Shown: positions 37,395-46,019, counted from the first letter of the stretch. The stretch: 64,000 bases of DNA from Myxococcales bacterium (GCA_947483555.1 CANKMW010000047.1:1-64000); one strand, 5' to 3'. The notes: generated by a model from the letters alone, not told the origin. Numbers and translations: made by a program.

Positions 37395-38579
37395 ATGTGT
37401 GACACGCTCGTGGCGATCGAAGGCGGGCGGGTGCTGTTCGCCAAGAACTCGGATCGCGATCCGAACGAGGCCCAGCTCCTCGACTGGCAGCCGCGGCGGC
37501 GCCACCCGGCCGGCGCCCGACTGCGCTGCACCCACATCACGATCGCCCAGGCGCCCGAGACCCACGCCGTGCTGCTGAGCCGGCCGTTCTGGATGTGGGG
37601 CGCGGAGATCGGCGCCAACCAGCACGGGGTCGTGATCGGCAACCAGGCGGTGTTCACGCGCCAGCCGTACGCGGCGACCGGGCTCACCGGGATGGATCTG
37701 CTCCGCCTGGCGCTCGAGCGCGCGGTGTCGGCGCGCGACGCGGTCGAGACCATCGGTGTCCTCCTCGAGGGCAACGGCCAGGGCGGCGGCTGCGGCCACG
37801 AGGACCGCTCGTTCACCTATCACAACAGCTTCCTGGTCGCCGATCCCGAGCGCGCGTTCGTGGTCGAGACCGCGGGCCGGCGCTGGCAGGCGCAGGCGAT
37901 CTCGCGGTCGTGGTCGATCTCGAACCGGCTGACGCTGCCGGGCATCTCGGTCGAGAGCGACCTCGTGAAGACGTACGTCGCGGCCGGTCGGGTCCGCCAG
38001 GCCCGGACGGCGGCCGGCGCGGCCACCGCGACGTCGGTGGCCGACCTGTTCCGGGCGCTCCGCGATCACGGCGACGAGGACGAGCCGCGCTATCGCTGGC
38101 TCAACGGTTCCATGGCGTCGCCCTGCATGCACGGCGGTGGGCGGGTCGCGGCGTCGCAGACCACGGCGTCGTGGGTCGCCGAGTTGCGCCCCGGCTCGGT
38201 CACCCACTGGGTCACCGGCACCGCCGCGCCGTGCACGGCGCTGTTCAAGCCGGTGCGGGTCGACGAGCCGCTCGACCTCGGGCCGGCGCCCACCGATCGC
38301 GCCGATGGACGCAGCCTGTGGTGGCGCCACGAGCGGCTGCACCGCCGCGTCATGCGCGACGCGCCGTCCCTACGGCCGCTGTTCACCGCCGAGCGCGACG
38401 CGGTCGAGGCGCGCTGGCTGATCGCGCCGCCGTCGCCGGCGACCGCGTTCGCCGAGGGAGATCGCCTGCTCGCCATCTGGGAAGCGCGGGTCGCCGCCCG
38501 GCCGACCCGCGACCGTCGGCCCGGCTTCGCGCGTCGCTACTGGGCGGTGCGCGACGCCCGCGCCGGCCTGGCGCGCTGA
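37395..38579 (+). CDS. Secernin-like peptidase of family C69
   Basis: A 394-aa Ntn-hydrolase. Cys2 directly follows the start Met (MCDTLVAIEGGRVLFAKNSDRDPNEAQ); in secernins and C69 dipeptidases this Cys becomes the N-terminal nucleophile, and the following 'F-A-K-N-S-D-R' is the family signature. Further family motifs are GANQHGVVIGNQAVF, TGMDLLRLALERA, YHNSFLVADPERAFVVETAG, and SISNRLTL. Chain length matches secernins. Bacterial members are thought to cleave small peptides or acyl-amides; the exact substrate is unknown. That the neighbouring divergent gene is an N-acyl-lipid hydrolase suggests, without proof, a shared amide metabolism. Confidence 0.85.
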   Translation: MCDTLVAIEGGRVLFAKNSDRDPNEAQLLDWQPRRRHPAGARLRCTHITIAQAPETHAVLLSRPFWMWGAEIGANQHGVVIGNQAVFTRQPYAATGLTGMDLLRLALERAVSARDAVETIGVLLEGNGQGGGCGHEDRSFTYHNSFLVADPERAFVVETAGRRWQAQAISRSWSISNRLTLPGISVESDLVKTYVAAGRVRQARTAAGAATATSVADLFRALRDHGDEDEPRYRWLNGSMASPCMHGGGRVAASQTTASWVAELRPGSVTHWVTGTAAPCTALFKPVRVDEPLDLGPAPTDRADGRSLWWRHERLHRRVMRDAPSLRPLFTAERDAVEARWLIAPPSPATAFAEGDRLLAIWEARVAARPTRDRRPGFARRYWAVRDARAGLAR

Positions 38580-38594
38580 GCTCGATCGCCGCGG

Positions 38595-39539
38595 TCATGA
38601 CCGCGGCAGGCCGGGGGCGACGGCGGCGATCTGATCGCGAAACCAGCGCTGCGCATCGTCGCCGTGGCTGCGCTCGTGCCACAGCAGGTGGATGGCGAAG
38701 CCGGTGAGCGCGAGCTCGGGCGGCGGGCGAAGCGTCGCCAGTCGGTGGCTGCCGGCGAAGGCGGTCGCGATGCGCGACGCCAGGGTGACGATCAGATCGG
38801 TGGTGGCGATCACGTGCGGGACGATCAGGAAGTGTGGGACCGCCAGCACGACGCGGCGCTGACGGTCCAGCGCCGCGAGCGCGTCGTCGACGAACCCGCC
38901 GGCGGTGCCGCGCGGCGCGATCAACAGGTGGTCGAGGGCACAGTAACGATCGAGCGTGAGGCGGCGCCGCGCGGCCGGGTGGTCACGGCGTAGCGCGCAC
39001 ACGAACTGCTCGTCGAACAGGTGGCGCTGGTACATGCCCGGACCGCTCGCGTCGCGGGGACGGGCCGGAGCGATGACCACATCGAGGTCGCCGCGCGCGA
39101 GCGCGGTGGCGAGTTCGTCGGGCACCGTGCGGACGAACAGGTCGATGCCCGGCGCGGTCGCGGCGAGGCGCGACACCAGCGCGGGCAGGAGCACGAGCTC
39201 GGCGTAGTCGCCGGCGCCGATGAGGAAGCTGCGCCGCGCGGTCGTGGGGTCGAACGCCTCGGGATGGCGCAGCGCGCCGGCGATCCCGTCCAGCGCCCGG
39301 TGCACCAGGGGGGCCAGCGCCAGCGCGCGCGGCGTCGGTAGCATCGCGCCGCGCGGGCCGCGCACCAGCAGGGGATCGCCGAGCAGCTCGCGCAGCCGGG
39401 CCAGGGCGTGGCTGGCCGCCGACTGGCTGACCCCGAGGCGCGCGGCGGCGCGGGTGACGTGGCGCTCGCCAAGCAGCGCGTCGAGGGCGAGCACCAGGTT
39501 GAGATCGACACCCCGGAGCGAATCATGAGCAGTGTGCAT
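38595..39539 (-). CDS. LysR-family transcription regulator
   Basis: A 314-aa regulator of the NodD/NahR type. A winged HTH lies at about 8-66 (LNLVLALDALLGERHVTRAAARLGVSQSAASHALARLRELLGDPL read in segments), followed by the effector-binding domain (RSFLIGAGDYAELVLLP, PARPRDASGPGM, HDHLLIAPRG-like, LIVTLASRIATAFAG). Start at 39539 begins MHTAHDSLRG. It is divergent from an NAD(P)-binding NmrA-like gene, the usual arrangement for a regulator and its target. A 17-bp dyad with a LysR-type T-N11-A sits right at its start, so autoregulation is likely. Confidence 0.9.
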   Translation of the reverse strand: MHTAHDSLRGVDLNLVLALDALLGERHVTRAAARLGVSQSAASHALARLRELLGDPLLVRGPRGAMLPTPRALALAPLVHRALDGIAGALRHPEAFDPTTARRSFLIGAGDYAELVLLPALVSRLAATAPGIDLFVRTVPDELATALARGDLDVVIAPARPRDASGPGMYQRHLFDEQFVCALRRDHPAARRRLTLDRYCALDHLLIAPRGTAGGFVDDALAALDRQRRVVLAVPHFLIVPHVIATTDLIVTLASRIATAFAGSHRLATLRPPPELALTGFAIHLLWHERSHGDDAQRWFRDQIAAVAPGLPRS

Positions 39540-39540
39540 G

Positions 39541-39557
39541 ATGGTAATGAATACCAT
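39541..39557. promoter_or_regulatory. LysR-type operator dyad
   Basis: ATGGTA-ATGAA-TACCAT is a perfect 6-bp inverted repeat with a 5-bp spacer, and contains the T-N11-A core of LysR boxes. It overlaps the 5' edge of the lysR gene and lies 65 bp upstream of the NmrA-like ATG, in a locally AT-richer stretch. Confidence 0.7.
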
Positions 39558-39621
39558 CTGTTGGACTCATGGCCGTGGGGAACCCAGGATGGCAGCGAAC
39601 CCGCACTCCACAGGAGCACCC

Positions 39622-40479
39622 ATGTACGCCATCACCGGAGTCACTGGAAACACCGGCGCCATCGTCGCCGACACCCTGCTCGCCGCCGGTCAGCCGGTGC
39701 GCGTCGTCGTCCGCGACGCCGCCCGCGCTGCGTCGTGGCGCGCTCGTGGCGCCGAGGTCGCGGTCGCCGCGCTCGAGGACACCGCCGCCCTGACCGCCGC
39801 CCTGCGCGGCGTCGCCGGCGCCTACCTGCTCGTCCCGCCGCGGCTCGGCGCCGCTGACCCGCTCGCCGACAACCGCGCCGTGGTGGCGTCGCTGGCGGCC
39901 GCAGCACGCGACGCCGGGTTACCGCACGCGGTGCTGCTGTCGTCCGTCGGTGCCCAGCACGCCGACGGCACCGGACCGATCCGCTCGCTGCACCACGCCG
40001 AGCAGGCGCTGGCGCAGGTGACCGCGCTGACCGCGCTGCGGGCGGCGTACTTCATGGACAACTGGGTCGCGGTGCTCGGAGCGGTGGCGCAGGGCATGCT
40101 CCCCACCTTCGTGCCGCCGGGCATCAGCTTTCCGATGGTCGCCACGCGCGACATCGGTCGCTCCGCCGCCGCGGCGCTGGTCGAGGGCCCGCATGGTCGT
40201 CGCGTGATCGAGCTAGGCGGTCCGCGCGACTACAGCGCCGCCGACGTGGCCGCCGCCCTGTCCGCGCTCACCGGCCAGCCGGTCACGGCCACCGCGGCGC
40301 CGCTCGACGCGGTGGTGCCGACCTTCACCGGCTTCGGGATGTCGATCGCGGTGGCCGAGTTGTTCCGCGAGATGTACGCCGGCATCGCGTCGGGCCGCGT
40401 CGCGTGGGAGGGAGGCGCGGCGCAGGCGGTGCGCGGCTCGGTCCCGATCGAGGAGGTGGTGCGCGGCCGGCTGTCGTGA
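39622..40479 (+). CDS. NmrA-like NAD(P)-binding oxidoreductase
   Basis: A 285-aa atypical short-chain dehydrogenase. The nucleotide-binding GVTGNTG lies at 6-12 (MYAITGVTGNTGAIVADTLL), then VRVVVRDAARAASW and AAYLLVPPRL, as in the NmrA/HSCARG/QorB group (NADPH-dependent quinone reductases and redox sensors). It lacks a canonical YxxxK; that is usual in the group. The C-terminal half has the substrate domain FVPPGISFPMVATRDIG and VIELGGPRDYSAADVAAAL. SD AGGAG is 5-7 nt upstream of the ATG. It is divergent from and probably controlled by the LysR regulator. Confidence 0.87.
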   Translation: MYAITGVTGNTGAIVADTLLAAGQPVRVVVRDAARAASWRARGAEVAVAALEDTAALTAALRGVAGAYLLVPPRLGAADPLADNRAVVASLAAAARDAGLPHAVLLSSVGAQHADGTGPIRSLHHAEQALAQVTALTALRAAYFMDNWVAVLGAVAQGMLPTFVPPGISFPMVATRDIGRSAAAALVEGPHGRRVIELGGPRDYSAADVAAALSALTGQPVTATAAPLDAVVPTFTGFGMSIAVAELFREMYAGIASGRVAWEGGAAQAVRGSVPIEEVVRGRLS

Positions 40480-40494
40480 TCGGCCGTGGCGACG

Positions 40495-40500
40495 TAGACT
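40495..40500 (+). promoter_or_regulatory. -10-like hexamer TAGACT of the amine oxidase gene
   Basis: TAGACT is followed by 9 nt and the GTG start at 40510. It lies 15 nt behind the stop of the NmrA-like gene, so the amine oxidase may have its own leaderless transcript. Confidence 0.5.
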
Positions 40501-40509
40501 GATCGGGCA

Positions 40510-41823
40510 GTGTCGCCCGCCGTCGCCGTCGACGTGATCGTGATCGGCGCCGGCCTGTCGGGGCTGGTGTGCGCGACGCGGCTGGTCGCCGCCGGCGCGC
40601 GGGTCCGGGTGCTCGAGGCCCGCGACCGCGTCGGCGGTCGCCTGCTCGGTCGCCGGATCGGCGACGGCGTGTTCGATCTCGGTGGCCAGTGGTGGACGGC
40701 GGGCCAGCCGCGACTGGCGGCGCTCGCCGACCAGCTCGGGGTCGTGCGCACGCCGCAGTTTCGCGACGGCGCCTCGGTCCTGGCGCTGGCGCCGGCGGGG
40801 CCGGCGCGATGGCTACCGGGGCGCGTGTTCGCGGCGCTGGCGCGCGGCCGGCGGCTGGCGGCGCTGTCGCGGATGATCGCGCGCGCTGGTGCCGGCGAGG
40901 CACCGGCAGCGTGGGACCAGGACAGCCTGGGTACCTGGCTCGAGCGTGACGTGCCGGATGCCACGCTCCGAGCTCAGGTCGCGCTGCACTGCGAGATGAC
41001 GTTCGCGACCGACCCCCACGAGCTGTCGCTGCTCGACTACCTGGCCCAGCTCGGCGCCACCGACGGCCACCGCGGTCCGTTCGACGGCCGCGACGGCGAC
41101 GAGCATCGCTTCGTGCCCGGTGCCCACGCCTTGCCCGATCGGCTCGCGGCCGCGCTCGGTGATCGGATCGCCCTGTCGTCGCCGGTGCGCGCGGTCGACG
41201 CTGGTGGTGACGCGGTCGTGGTCTTCACCGACGCCGGCAGCGCGCGCGCCGCGCACCTGGTGCTGGCCGTGCCGCCGGCGGTGGCGCGCTCGATCGCGTT
41301 CACGCCGGCACTTCCGGCCAGCGCCGCGCTTGCGATCGCGGCCTCGCGCCCGGGTCCGGTCGTGAAGTGCGTCGCCACCTACCACCGCGCCTTCTGGCGC
41401 GACGCCGGCCGCTCGGGTGAAGCCTACCTGCGCCCGGGGCTGGTCCGCGCCACGGTCGACGCCTGCACCAGCGACGGCGTGCCGGCGTTGACGGCCTTCA
41501 TCGTCGCCGCCGATGCGGCGAGCTGGTCGGCGACGCCGGTCGCGGCGCGCACGGCCGCCGTTTGCGCCGACCTCGCCCGCGTCTTCGGCGAGCCGGCCGC
41601 GTCGCCGACCGGGTTCGGGTTCGCCGACTGGGGTGCCGATCCGTGGAGCGGTGGCTGCGTCGCCGGCCTGCCGCCGGGTGCGCGCGCCGCCGGTGCCGCC
41701 TGGCGCGGACCGCATGGTCGCATCCACCTCGCCGGCACCGAGGCTGCCGACCGCTGGCCCGGCTTCATGGAAGGCGCCATCGTCGCTGCCGAGCGTGCCG
41801 CCGGCGAGGTCCTCGGCGCGTGA
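40510..41823 (+). CDS. FAD-dependent amine oxidase
   Basis: A 437-aa flavoprotein of the monoamine oxidase/phytoene desaturase-like family. The FAD-binding dinucleotide fold GAGLSGLVCATRLVAAG (about 13-29) is followed by VLEARDRVGGRLLG, GGQWWTAGQPRL (a re-face Trp loop) and the second FAD motif at the end (IHLAGTEAADRWPGFMEGAI). Middle segments include FATDPHELSLLDYL and GAHALPDRLAAALG. No signal peptide, so it is likely cytoplasmic. The Cys that anchors FAD covalently in human MAO is not seen. It probably oxidises primary amines, but related bacterial enzymes act on other amino compounds. Confidence 0.88.
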   Translation: MSPAVAVDVIVIGAGLSGLVCATRLVAAGARVRVLEARDRVGGRLLGRRIGDGVFDLGGQWWTAGQPRLAALADQLGVVRTPQFRDGASVLALAPAGPARWLPGRVFAALARGRRLAALSRMIARAGAGEAPAAWDQDSLGTWLERDVPDATLRAQVALHCEMTFATDPHELSLLDYLAQLGATDGHRGPFDGRDGDEHRFVPGAHALPDRLAAALGDRIALSSPVRAVDAGGDAVVVFTDAGSARAAHLVLAVPPAVARSIAFTPALPASAALAIAASRPGPVVKCVATYHRAFWRDAGRSGEAYLRPGLVRATVDACTSDGVPALTAFIVAADAASWSATPVAARTAAVCADLARVFGEPAASPTGFGFADWGADPWSGGCVAGLPPGARAAGAAWRGPHGRIHLAGTEAADRWPGFMEGAIVAAERAAGEVLGA

Positions 41824-41833
41824 GCCGAAGGCG

Positions 41834-42637
41834 CTACTTCGCCAGCTGATGCTTGGGATACAGCACGATCTCGATGCGCCGGTTCTTGGCCTTGACCCGC
41901 GACGCCGGCCGGTGCTCGCCGAACGCCACCGCCGCCAGCCGGCGCGGATCGACCTTGGCCTCGGTCTGCAGGTAGTGCACGACCGTCAGCGCGCGCGCCG
42001 ACGATAGCTCCCAGTTGCTCGGGAAGCGCGGCGTCACGCCCTTGGCGGGTCGGATCGGCGAGTCGTCGGTGTGGCCCTGGACCCAGATCTGCTTGTCGGG
42101 CACGTCGTTGAGGGCGGCGCCGACGCGTGCCAGCACCGCCTTGCCACGCTCGGTCAGCTCGGCCTCGCCGATCTGGAACAGCACCTTGTCGACCAGCTCG
42201 AGGGTGATCTGGTCGCCGTCCTGGGTGACCTGACCCTGGCCGCTGACCACCGCGGCCAGCTTCTCCTGCACTCGGGTCGCTTCGGCCGCCTTGGTGGCGA
42301 TCACGGCCTGGCCGGCGCGGAGCTCGTCGGCGGCCTGCTTCTCGACCGCCAGCGCATCACGAGCTTCCACCAGCTCGCGCTCGAGGCGGGTGCGCTCGCC
42401 GTCGTTGGTCAGCCCGGCGGCGGCCGGGCGCGGCGATGGATCGCCACCGCGCGAGCTCAGGAACGCGCCCACCCCGCCGGCGATCCCGACCACCACGGCG
42501 GTGCCGATCACGAACCTGGCCAGCTTGCGGCCGCGCTGCGGCTTGGGCCGGATCTCGGCGCGCGATTCGCCGCGCTTGCCGCGCGCTTGTGGGGGCCGAA
42601 CCAGGACGCCGCTCGCATCGGGAATGGAGATCGCCAT
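41834..42637 (-). CDS. MotB/OmpA-like peptidoglycan-binding membrane protein
   Basis: A 267-aa inner-membrane protein. The N-terminus is cytoplasmic and basic (PKPQRGRKLARF), a TM helix follows (VIGTAVVVGIAGGVGAFL, about 42-59), then a coiled coil (RLERELVEARDALAVEK; ADELRAGQAVIATKAAEATR) and an OmpA-C domain (about 140-262) with the peptidoglycan-contact motifs VQGHTDDSPI and NWELSSARALTVVHYL, ending GEHRPASRVKAKNRRIEIVL. Without a MotA partner nearby it is more likely an envelope-anchoring or type VI/gliding-type protein than a flagellar stator. It follows the 423-aa protein by 112 nt on the same strand. Confidence 0.85.
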   Translation of the reverse strand: MAISIPDASGVLVRPPQARGKRGESRAEIRPKPQRGRKLARFVIGTAVVVGIAGGVGAFLSSRGGDPSPRPAAAGLTNDGERTRLERELVEARDALAVEKQAADELRAGQAVIATKAAEATRVQEKLAAVVSGQGQVTQDGDQITLELVDKVLFQIGEAELTERGKAVLARVGAALNDVPDKQIWVQGHTDDSPIRPAKGVTPRFPSNWELSSARALTVVHYLQTEAKVDPRRLAAVAFGEHRPASRVKAKNRRIEIVLYPKHQLAK

Positions 42638-42749
42638 GACCACCGTCCTAGCAAGGACGATTCCTGATCGCGGCCCCGGAATTCGCGCAGATGCGCGCTG
42701 GTCCCCGCGGCGGGTGGAGCCTCGGCCCCCTGCTGAGGTCGGTTCGACC

Positions 42750-44021
42750 TCAGCTCGCCATCAGCGTCTTGGCGTGAGGCGCCGCCCGCAGCGGTAGCGG
42801 TGGCGGCGGCGGCACCGACGCGCGCTGTTCGGGCCGGCGGTCGGTGTCGGTCTCCTCGTCGTCCTTCGACGCCACGTCGCGACCCAGGCCGGCGGCGTCG
42901 AACAGCTTGCGGTACTCGGGAGGCAGCGATGCGTACTTGGCAGCCAGCAGCACGCGCGACACGAACAGCTCCTCGCGCTTGCCGTCGGCGATGTCGCGCT
43001 TGAGCGAGATCTCGCCAGGCACCCGGCTCTTCTGGCACATGGTGCGGATCGTCGGCGACAGCAGCTCGAGCAACGCCCGACCCGGCTCGCCGGGATCCGA
43101 CAGGGTGCGCAGCGCGACCTTGCCGATCATCACCTCGCGGGTGCGCCGCTGGGCGAGCGCCGGCTGCATGGCCTCGACGACCGCCGCCGCCAGCCGCGAG
43201 ATCGCGACCGCATCTTCGCCACCGAGCTCGGTCTCGACCCCGATCGGCTTGCCGTCCTCGTCGAGCATCGCGCAGGTCACCGTGCTGGCGGCGACCCGAT
43301 CCATCGTCAGCCGCCAGCCGACCGACGGCTTCTGGGCTTGCTCGCGAATCACCAGCGCGAGCTCCTCGCCGTCGCGCTCGACCTCGACCAGCGCGGCCTT
43401 GTCGAGGTGGATCTTCGCGGGTGCCGGTTTCCCGATCAGGCGCTTGCGGGGCAGCTTCGCGACCAGCCCCGGCACCAGCGCGCCGACGCGGGCCGGTCCG
43501 GTCCACGGCGGCTCGATGAGATCGAAGGTGATCGTGAAGCGAGCCGCGAACGCGGTCGCGGCGGCGCCGACGTTGGCCTTCCAGGACCAGGTCCAGGCCG
43601 TGCGTGGCAGCTGGTGGCGGTCGAAGAAGGCGGCGGCGGCGGCGAACGAGGTCTGCATCGCGCGATCGATGCGGGGCTCGGCGGCCGCGGCGACCGTGCG
43701 CTTCTCCAGCGCGGCGCGCGAGGTGGCGATGGCGTGTCGGGCACCCTCGAGGGCGCGCAACGCGGTCTGCTGCACCAGCGTGGCGTCCTTGGCGACCGAT
43801 GGTTGCGACAAGGACACCGCGCCTTCGATCGAACGTTCGAGAGCGGCGAGCTTGGCGCCCTCCTGATCGGCGTCGCGCTTGGCGTCGCGTGCGCGGGCGC
43901 GCAGCTGGTCGAGCTGCGCGGCCGAGGCGAACATGGCCGCGCACGACTCGACCGCCGCGGCCACGATGTCGATGAAATTTTCCTCGAACGGGAAGGGAGT
44001 TCCGTCGCCATAGCGATACAT
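42750..44021 (-). CDS. Cytoplasmic protein of unknown function
   Basis: A 423-aa protein, with a strong SD (GGGAGGT, 6 nt from the ATG at 44021). The N-terminal 120 residues (MYRYGDGTPFPFEENF, then helices rich in Ala/Arg/Glu: LDQLRARARDAKRDADQEGAK, ALRALEGARHAIATSRAALEK) form a long coiled coil; the rest is alpha+beta with conserved-looking segments FTITFDLIEPPW, KIHLDKAALVEVERDGEEL, and KRDIADGKREELFVSR. A Pro/Arg-rich tail ends in APHAKTLMAS. No family was recognised. Its position before the MotB-like gene suggests a shared envelope function. Confidence 0.6.
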   Translation of the reverse strand: MYRYGDGTPFPFEENFIDIVAAAVESCAAMFASAAQLDQLRARARDAKRDADQEGAKLAALERSIEGAVSLSQPSVAKDATLVQQTALRALEGARHAIATSRAALEKRTVAAAAEPRIDRAMQTSFAAAAAFFDRHQLPRTAWTWSWKANVGAAATAFAARFTITFDLIEPPWTGPARVGALVPGLVAKLPRKRLIGKPAPAKIHLDKAALVEVERDGEELALVIREQAQKPSVGWRLTMDRVAASTVTCAMLDEDGKPIGVETELGGEDAVAISRLAAAVVEAMQPALAQRRTREVMIGKVALRTLSDPGEPGRALLELLSPTIRTMCQKSRVPGEISLKRDIADGKREELFVSRVLLAAKYASLPPEYRKLFDAAGLGRDVASKDDEETDTDRRPEQRASVPPPPPLPLRAAPHAKTLMAS

Positions 44022-44188
44022 GAGGCACCTCCCAGGTGTTGGTTGGGATTGAGCAACCCGTGTGCCAGATAGGCCGCGGAGTTCTGGCGACATGGGTCGG
44101 CGAACCGTGGTCGGACCGGGGATCCACTCCCCATGGTGGGGCGCCACACCCCGATCCACCCGTCACTGGTCGCCGCGAGTCCTCGGGC

Positions 44189-44194
44189 TAGTAT
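44189..44194 (+). promoter_or_regulatory. -10-like hexamer TAGTAT, fixes the thioesterase start
   Basis: TAGTAT overlaps an ATG at 44193 but lies 7 nt before the GTG at 44202, so the GTG is the likely start of a leaderless message. Confidence 0.5.
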
Positions 44195-44201
44195 GCGCCC
44201 G

Positions 44202-44663
44202 GTGCCGGATCCGTTTCGATTCCTGTTTCGTGTCCGCTATGGCGAGTGCGACGCGCAGAAGATCGTCTTCAACGCGCGGTGGAGCGAGTATGTCGACCTC
44301 GCCGCCACCGAGTACACGCGGCAGCTGTTCGGCTCGGTCGATCCCGATGCCGCCGGTCTCGACTGGCGGCTGGTGCGCCAGCTCATCGAGTGGCGGGCAC
44401 CGGCGCGCTTCGACGACGTGCTGGTCGCCGAGGTGACCACCGTGCGGGTCGGCACCACGTCGTTCACGTTCGCGACCCGGTTCGGTCGCCCCGGCGACGA
44501 CGACGCGCTGGTGACCGCCGAGACGGTGTACGTCGCGGTCGCCGCCCACACCGGCGTCAAGCAGGCGGTGCCCGACCACCATCGCGCCGCGCTGCTCGGC
44601 GGGGCGCCAGACGCCGTGATCGATCACGCAGGGGCTGGCAGCGCACCGCGTCGAGGCCGCTGA
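44202..44663 (+). CDS. 4HBT-family acyl-CoA thioesterase
   Basis: A 153-aa hot-dog-fold enzyme. The catalytic loop VRYGECDAQKIVFNARWSEYVD (about 10-31) carries the conserved Y-x-E/D-x-D with an active-site acid (Asp/Glu) as in 4-hydroxybenzoyl-CoA and YbgC-type thioesterases, followed by the long helix and the strands WRLVRQLIEWRAPARFDD and SFTFATRFG. It probably hydrolyses short- or medium-chain acyl-CoA. The GTG start at 44202 was preferred over 44193 because of the -10 spacing. The last 20 residues are Ala/Gly/Arg-rich, close to the end of a repeat block downstream. Confidence 0.85.
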   Translation: MPDPFRFLFRVRYGECDAQKIVFNARWSEYVDLAATEYTRQLFGSVDPDAAGLDWRLVRQLIEWRAPARFDDVLVAEVTTVRVGTTSFTFATRFGRPGDDDALVTAETVYVAVAAHTGVKQAVPDHHRAALLGGAPDAVIDHAGAGSAPRRGR

Positions 44664-44679
44664 TGCCGGTTCGAAGGCC

Positions 44680-44701
44680 GGTCCTGAGCCTGTCGAAGGG
44701 G
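44680..44701. repeat. Copy of a widespread CCTTCGACAGGCTCAGGA-type intergenic repeat
   Basis: Reads GGTCCTGAGCCTGTCGAAGG on the plus strand, the reverse of the palindrome-derived element found between genes in many high-GC bacteria. It resembles the CCTTCGAC...GCTCAGGA start of the array at 11.8 kb. It occupies the gap after the thioesterase gene. Confidence 0.55.
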
Positions 44702-44792
44702 TGGCGCCTCGGGTCGCCATCGTGAACCCGACTTCCGAGCGGTCACCGCCTCGCCAGGGTGGCAAGCCGAACAGAAACGGCGTGATCCGGCG

Positions 44793-45482
44793 ATGGTAAT
44801 CCCGGGTACGCCGCGTGCATCCGTGGAGGTGACCGTGCGGGCCGAATCGGTGACCATCGACGAGAGCATGGACGCCCGCGACGAGCACGATCGTCTGGAA
44901 GATCGCTTCGAGCGCCCCGACAGTCGGTCCGACGAGCCACTCGACGAGCACACGCTGGACGACCGCAAGCGGCCCGGCCCGCTCGGGCCGGTGCTCGCCG
45001 AGCACGTCATCGAGCTGGTGCTCGAGCGCACCCAGGCGCGCTGCGCGCACCGGCCGCTCGCCGCTCGCACCCCGGCGGTGTCGGTGACGGTCACCGCGCG
45101 CGCGGTCGATCTCGGCGCCGGCCCGCTGGCGATGGAGTCGTTGTTCGAGGTCGCGGCGCGGGCGGTGGCGGCGTTCGTCGAGCACGGTTGCCTGGCCGTG
45201 GTTCGCCGCGGTGAGGGCCCGACGTTCCTGTTCCCGCTGCCGGCGATGGGTGGCGACGACGGTGAGCCGCTCGACGAGGTGGTGGCGCTGTGCCGCCAGC
45301 TCGACGAGGACCTGGCGCGGGCGCGCGCGGTCGACATCGCCGAGCGTTTCCGCGCCGGCCTCGAGCGCGCACCGGCGCTGCGCGACCTGGTGGTCGAGGT
45401 CCGCCTCGGCGAAGGGGTCATCCTCGGAGCACCGCGGCGGGTCGGGACGCTGTTGCCGTCCGCGGTCTGGCACCCGGCCTGA
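44793..45482 (+). CDS. Protein of unknown function
   Basis: Up to 229 aa from the ATG at 44793; a GTG at 44833-44835 with the SD-like GGAGGTGA just before it is an alternative. The first 65 residues are acidic and low-complexity (DESMDARDEHDRLEDRF); the rest is alpha+beta with a good coding pattern (VLAEHVIELVLERTQAR, MESLFEVAARAVAAFVEHG, FLFPLPAMGG, LDEVVALCRQLDEDLARA). No motif of a known family was seen. It lies 54 nt upstream of the RpiB-like gene but the latter has its own TATAAC promoter. Confidence 0.5.
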   Translation: MVIPGTPRASVEVTVRAESVTIDESMDARDEHDRLEDRFERPDSRSDEPLDEHTLDDRKRPGPLGPVLAEHVIELVLERTQARCAHRPLAARTPAVSVTVTARAVDLGAGPLAMESLFEVAARAVAAFVEHGCLAVVRRGEGPTFLFPLPAMGGDDGEPLDEVVALCRQLDEDLARARAVDIAERFRAGLERAPALRDLVVEVRLGEGVILGAPRRVGTLLPSAVWHPA

Positions 45483-45523
45483 CCGGCGCGACGGACGACG
45501 CCGCATCGGTGGTCCGCATCGGC

Positions 45524-45529
45524 TATAAC
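45524..45529 (+). promoter_or_regulatory. -10-like hexamer TATAAC of the RpiB-like gene
   Basis: TATAAC, then 7 nt (CGCCGGC), then the ATG at 45537; no SD, a leaderless arrangement. Confidence 0.55.
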
Positions 45530-45536
45530 CGCCGGC

Positions 45537-45995
45537 ATGCGTATCGCCGTCGCCTCCGACGAGGCGTACCCCGTCCACGCCACCGTGGCCCGCGTGCTCG
45601 CGGAGCGCGGCCACACGCTGGTGGCGTTCGGCGCGGTCGCGTCGGGCGTCGAGCAACCGTGGCCGGACGTGGCCGAGGAGGCGGCGCAGGCCGTGGCCAG
45701 CGGCGGGTGCGACGAGGGGATCTTGTTCTGCTGGTCGGGTACCGGCATCTCGATGGCCGCCAACAAGGTCGCCGGGGTGCGCGCCGCGCTGTGCGGCGAT
45801 CCCGGAGCGGCAGCGGCGGCGCGGGTGTGGAACCACGCCAACGTGCTGTGCCTCGCCAACCGCACGCTGTCCGACGACATGGCCGGCGAGATCCTGACCG
45901 CGTGGTTCGAGACCCCGGCCGGTGATCGAGGCGCCGACGGCGTGGCGCGCCTGGCCGCGGTCGACGCCCGTCACCGGCGCGCGCCCGACACCTGA
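45537..45995 (+). CDS. RpiB/LacAB-family sugar-phosphate isomerase
   Basis: A 152-aa enzyme of the RpiB family that interconverts ribose 5-phosphate and ribulose 5-phosphate, or related aldose/ketose phosphates. MRIAVASDEAYPVHATVARVL carries the N-terminal phosphate site (usually SDHAG; here SDEAY, so one ligand differs), and GILFCWSGTGISMAANKVAGVRA holds the catalytic Cys65 and the anion hole. WNHANVLCLANRTL corresponds to the 'H-N-x-A-N-x-L' strand. The change of the first His/Gly in SDHAG may mean a modified substrate range. Gene stands alone with a promoter of its own. Confidence 0.85.
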   Translation: MRIAVASDEAYPVHATVARVLAERGHTLVAFGAVASGVEQPWPDVAEEAAQAVASGGCDEGILFCWSGTGISMAANKVAGVRAALCGDPGAAAAARVWNHANVLCLANRTLSDDMAGEILTAWFETPAGDRGADGVARLAAVDARHRRAPDT

Positions 45996-46019
45996 CGCCC
46001 GGCGGTGTACCTTCCGCAC

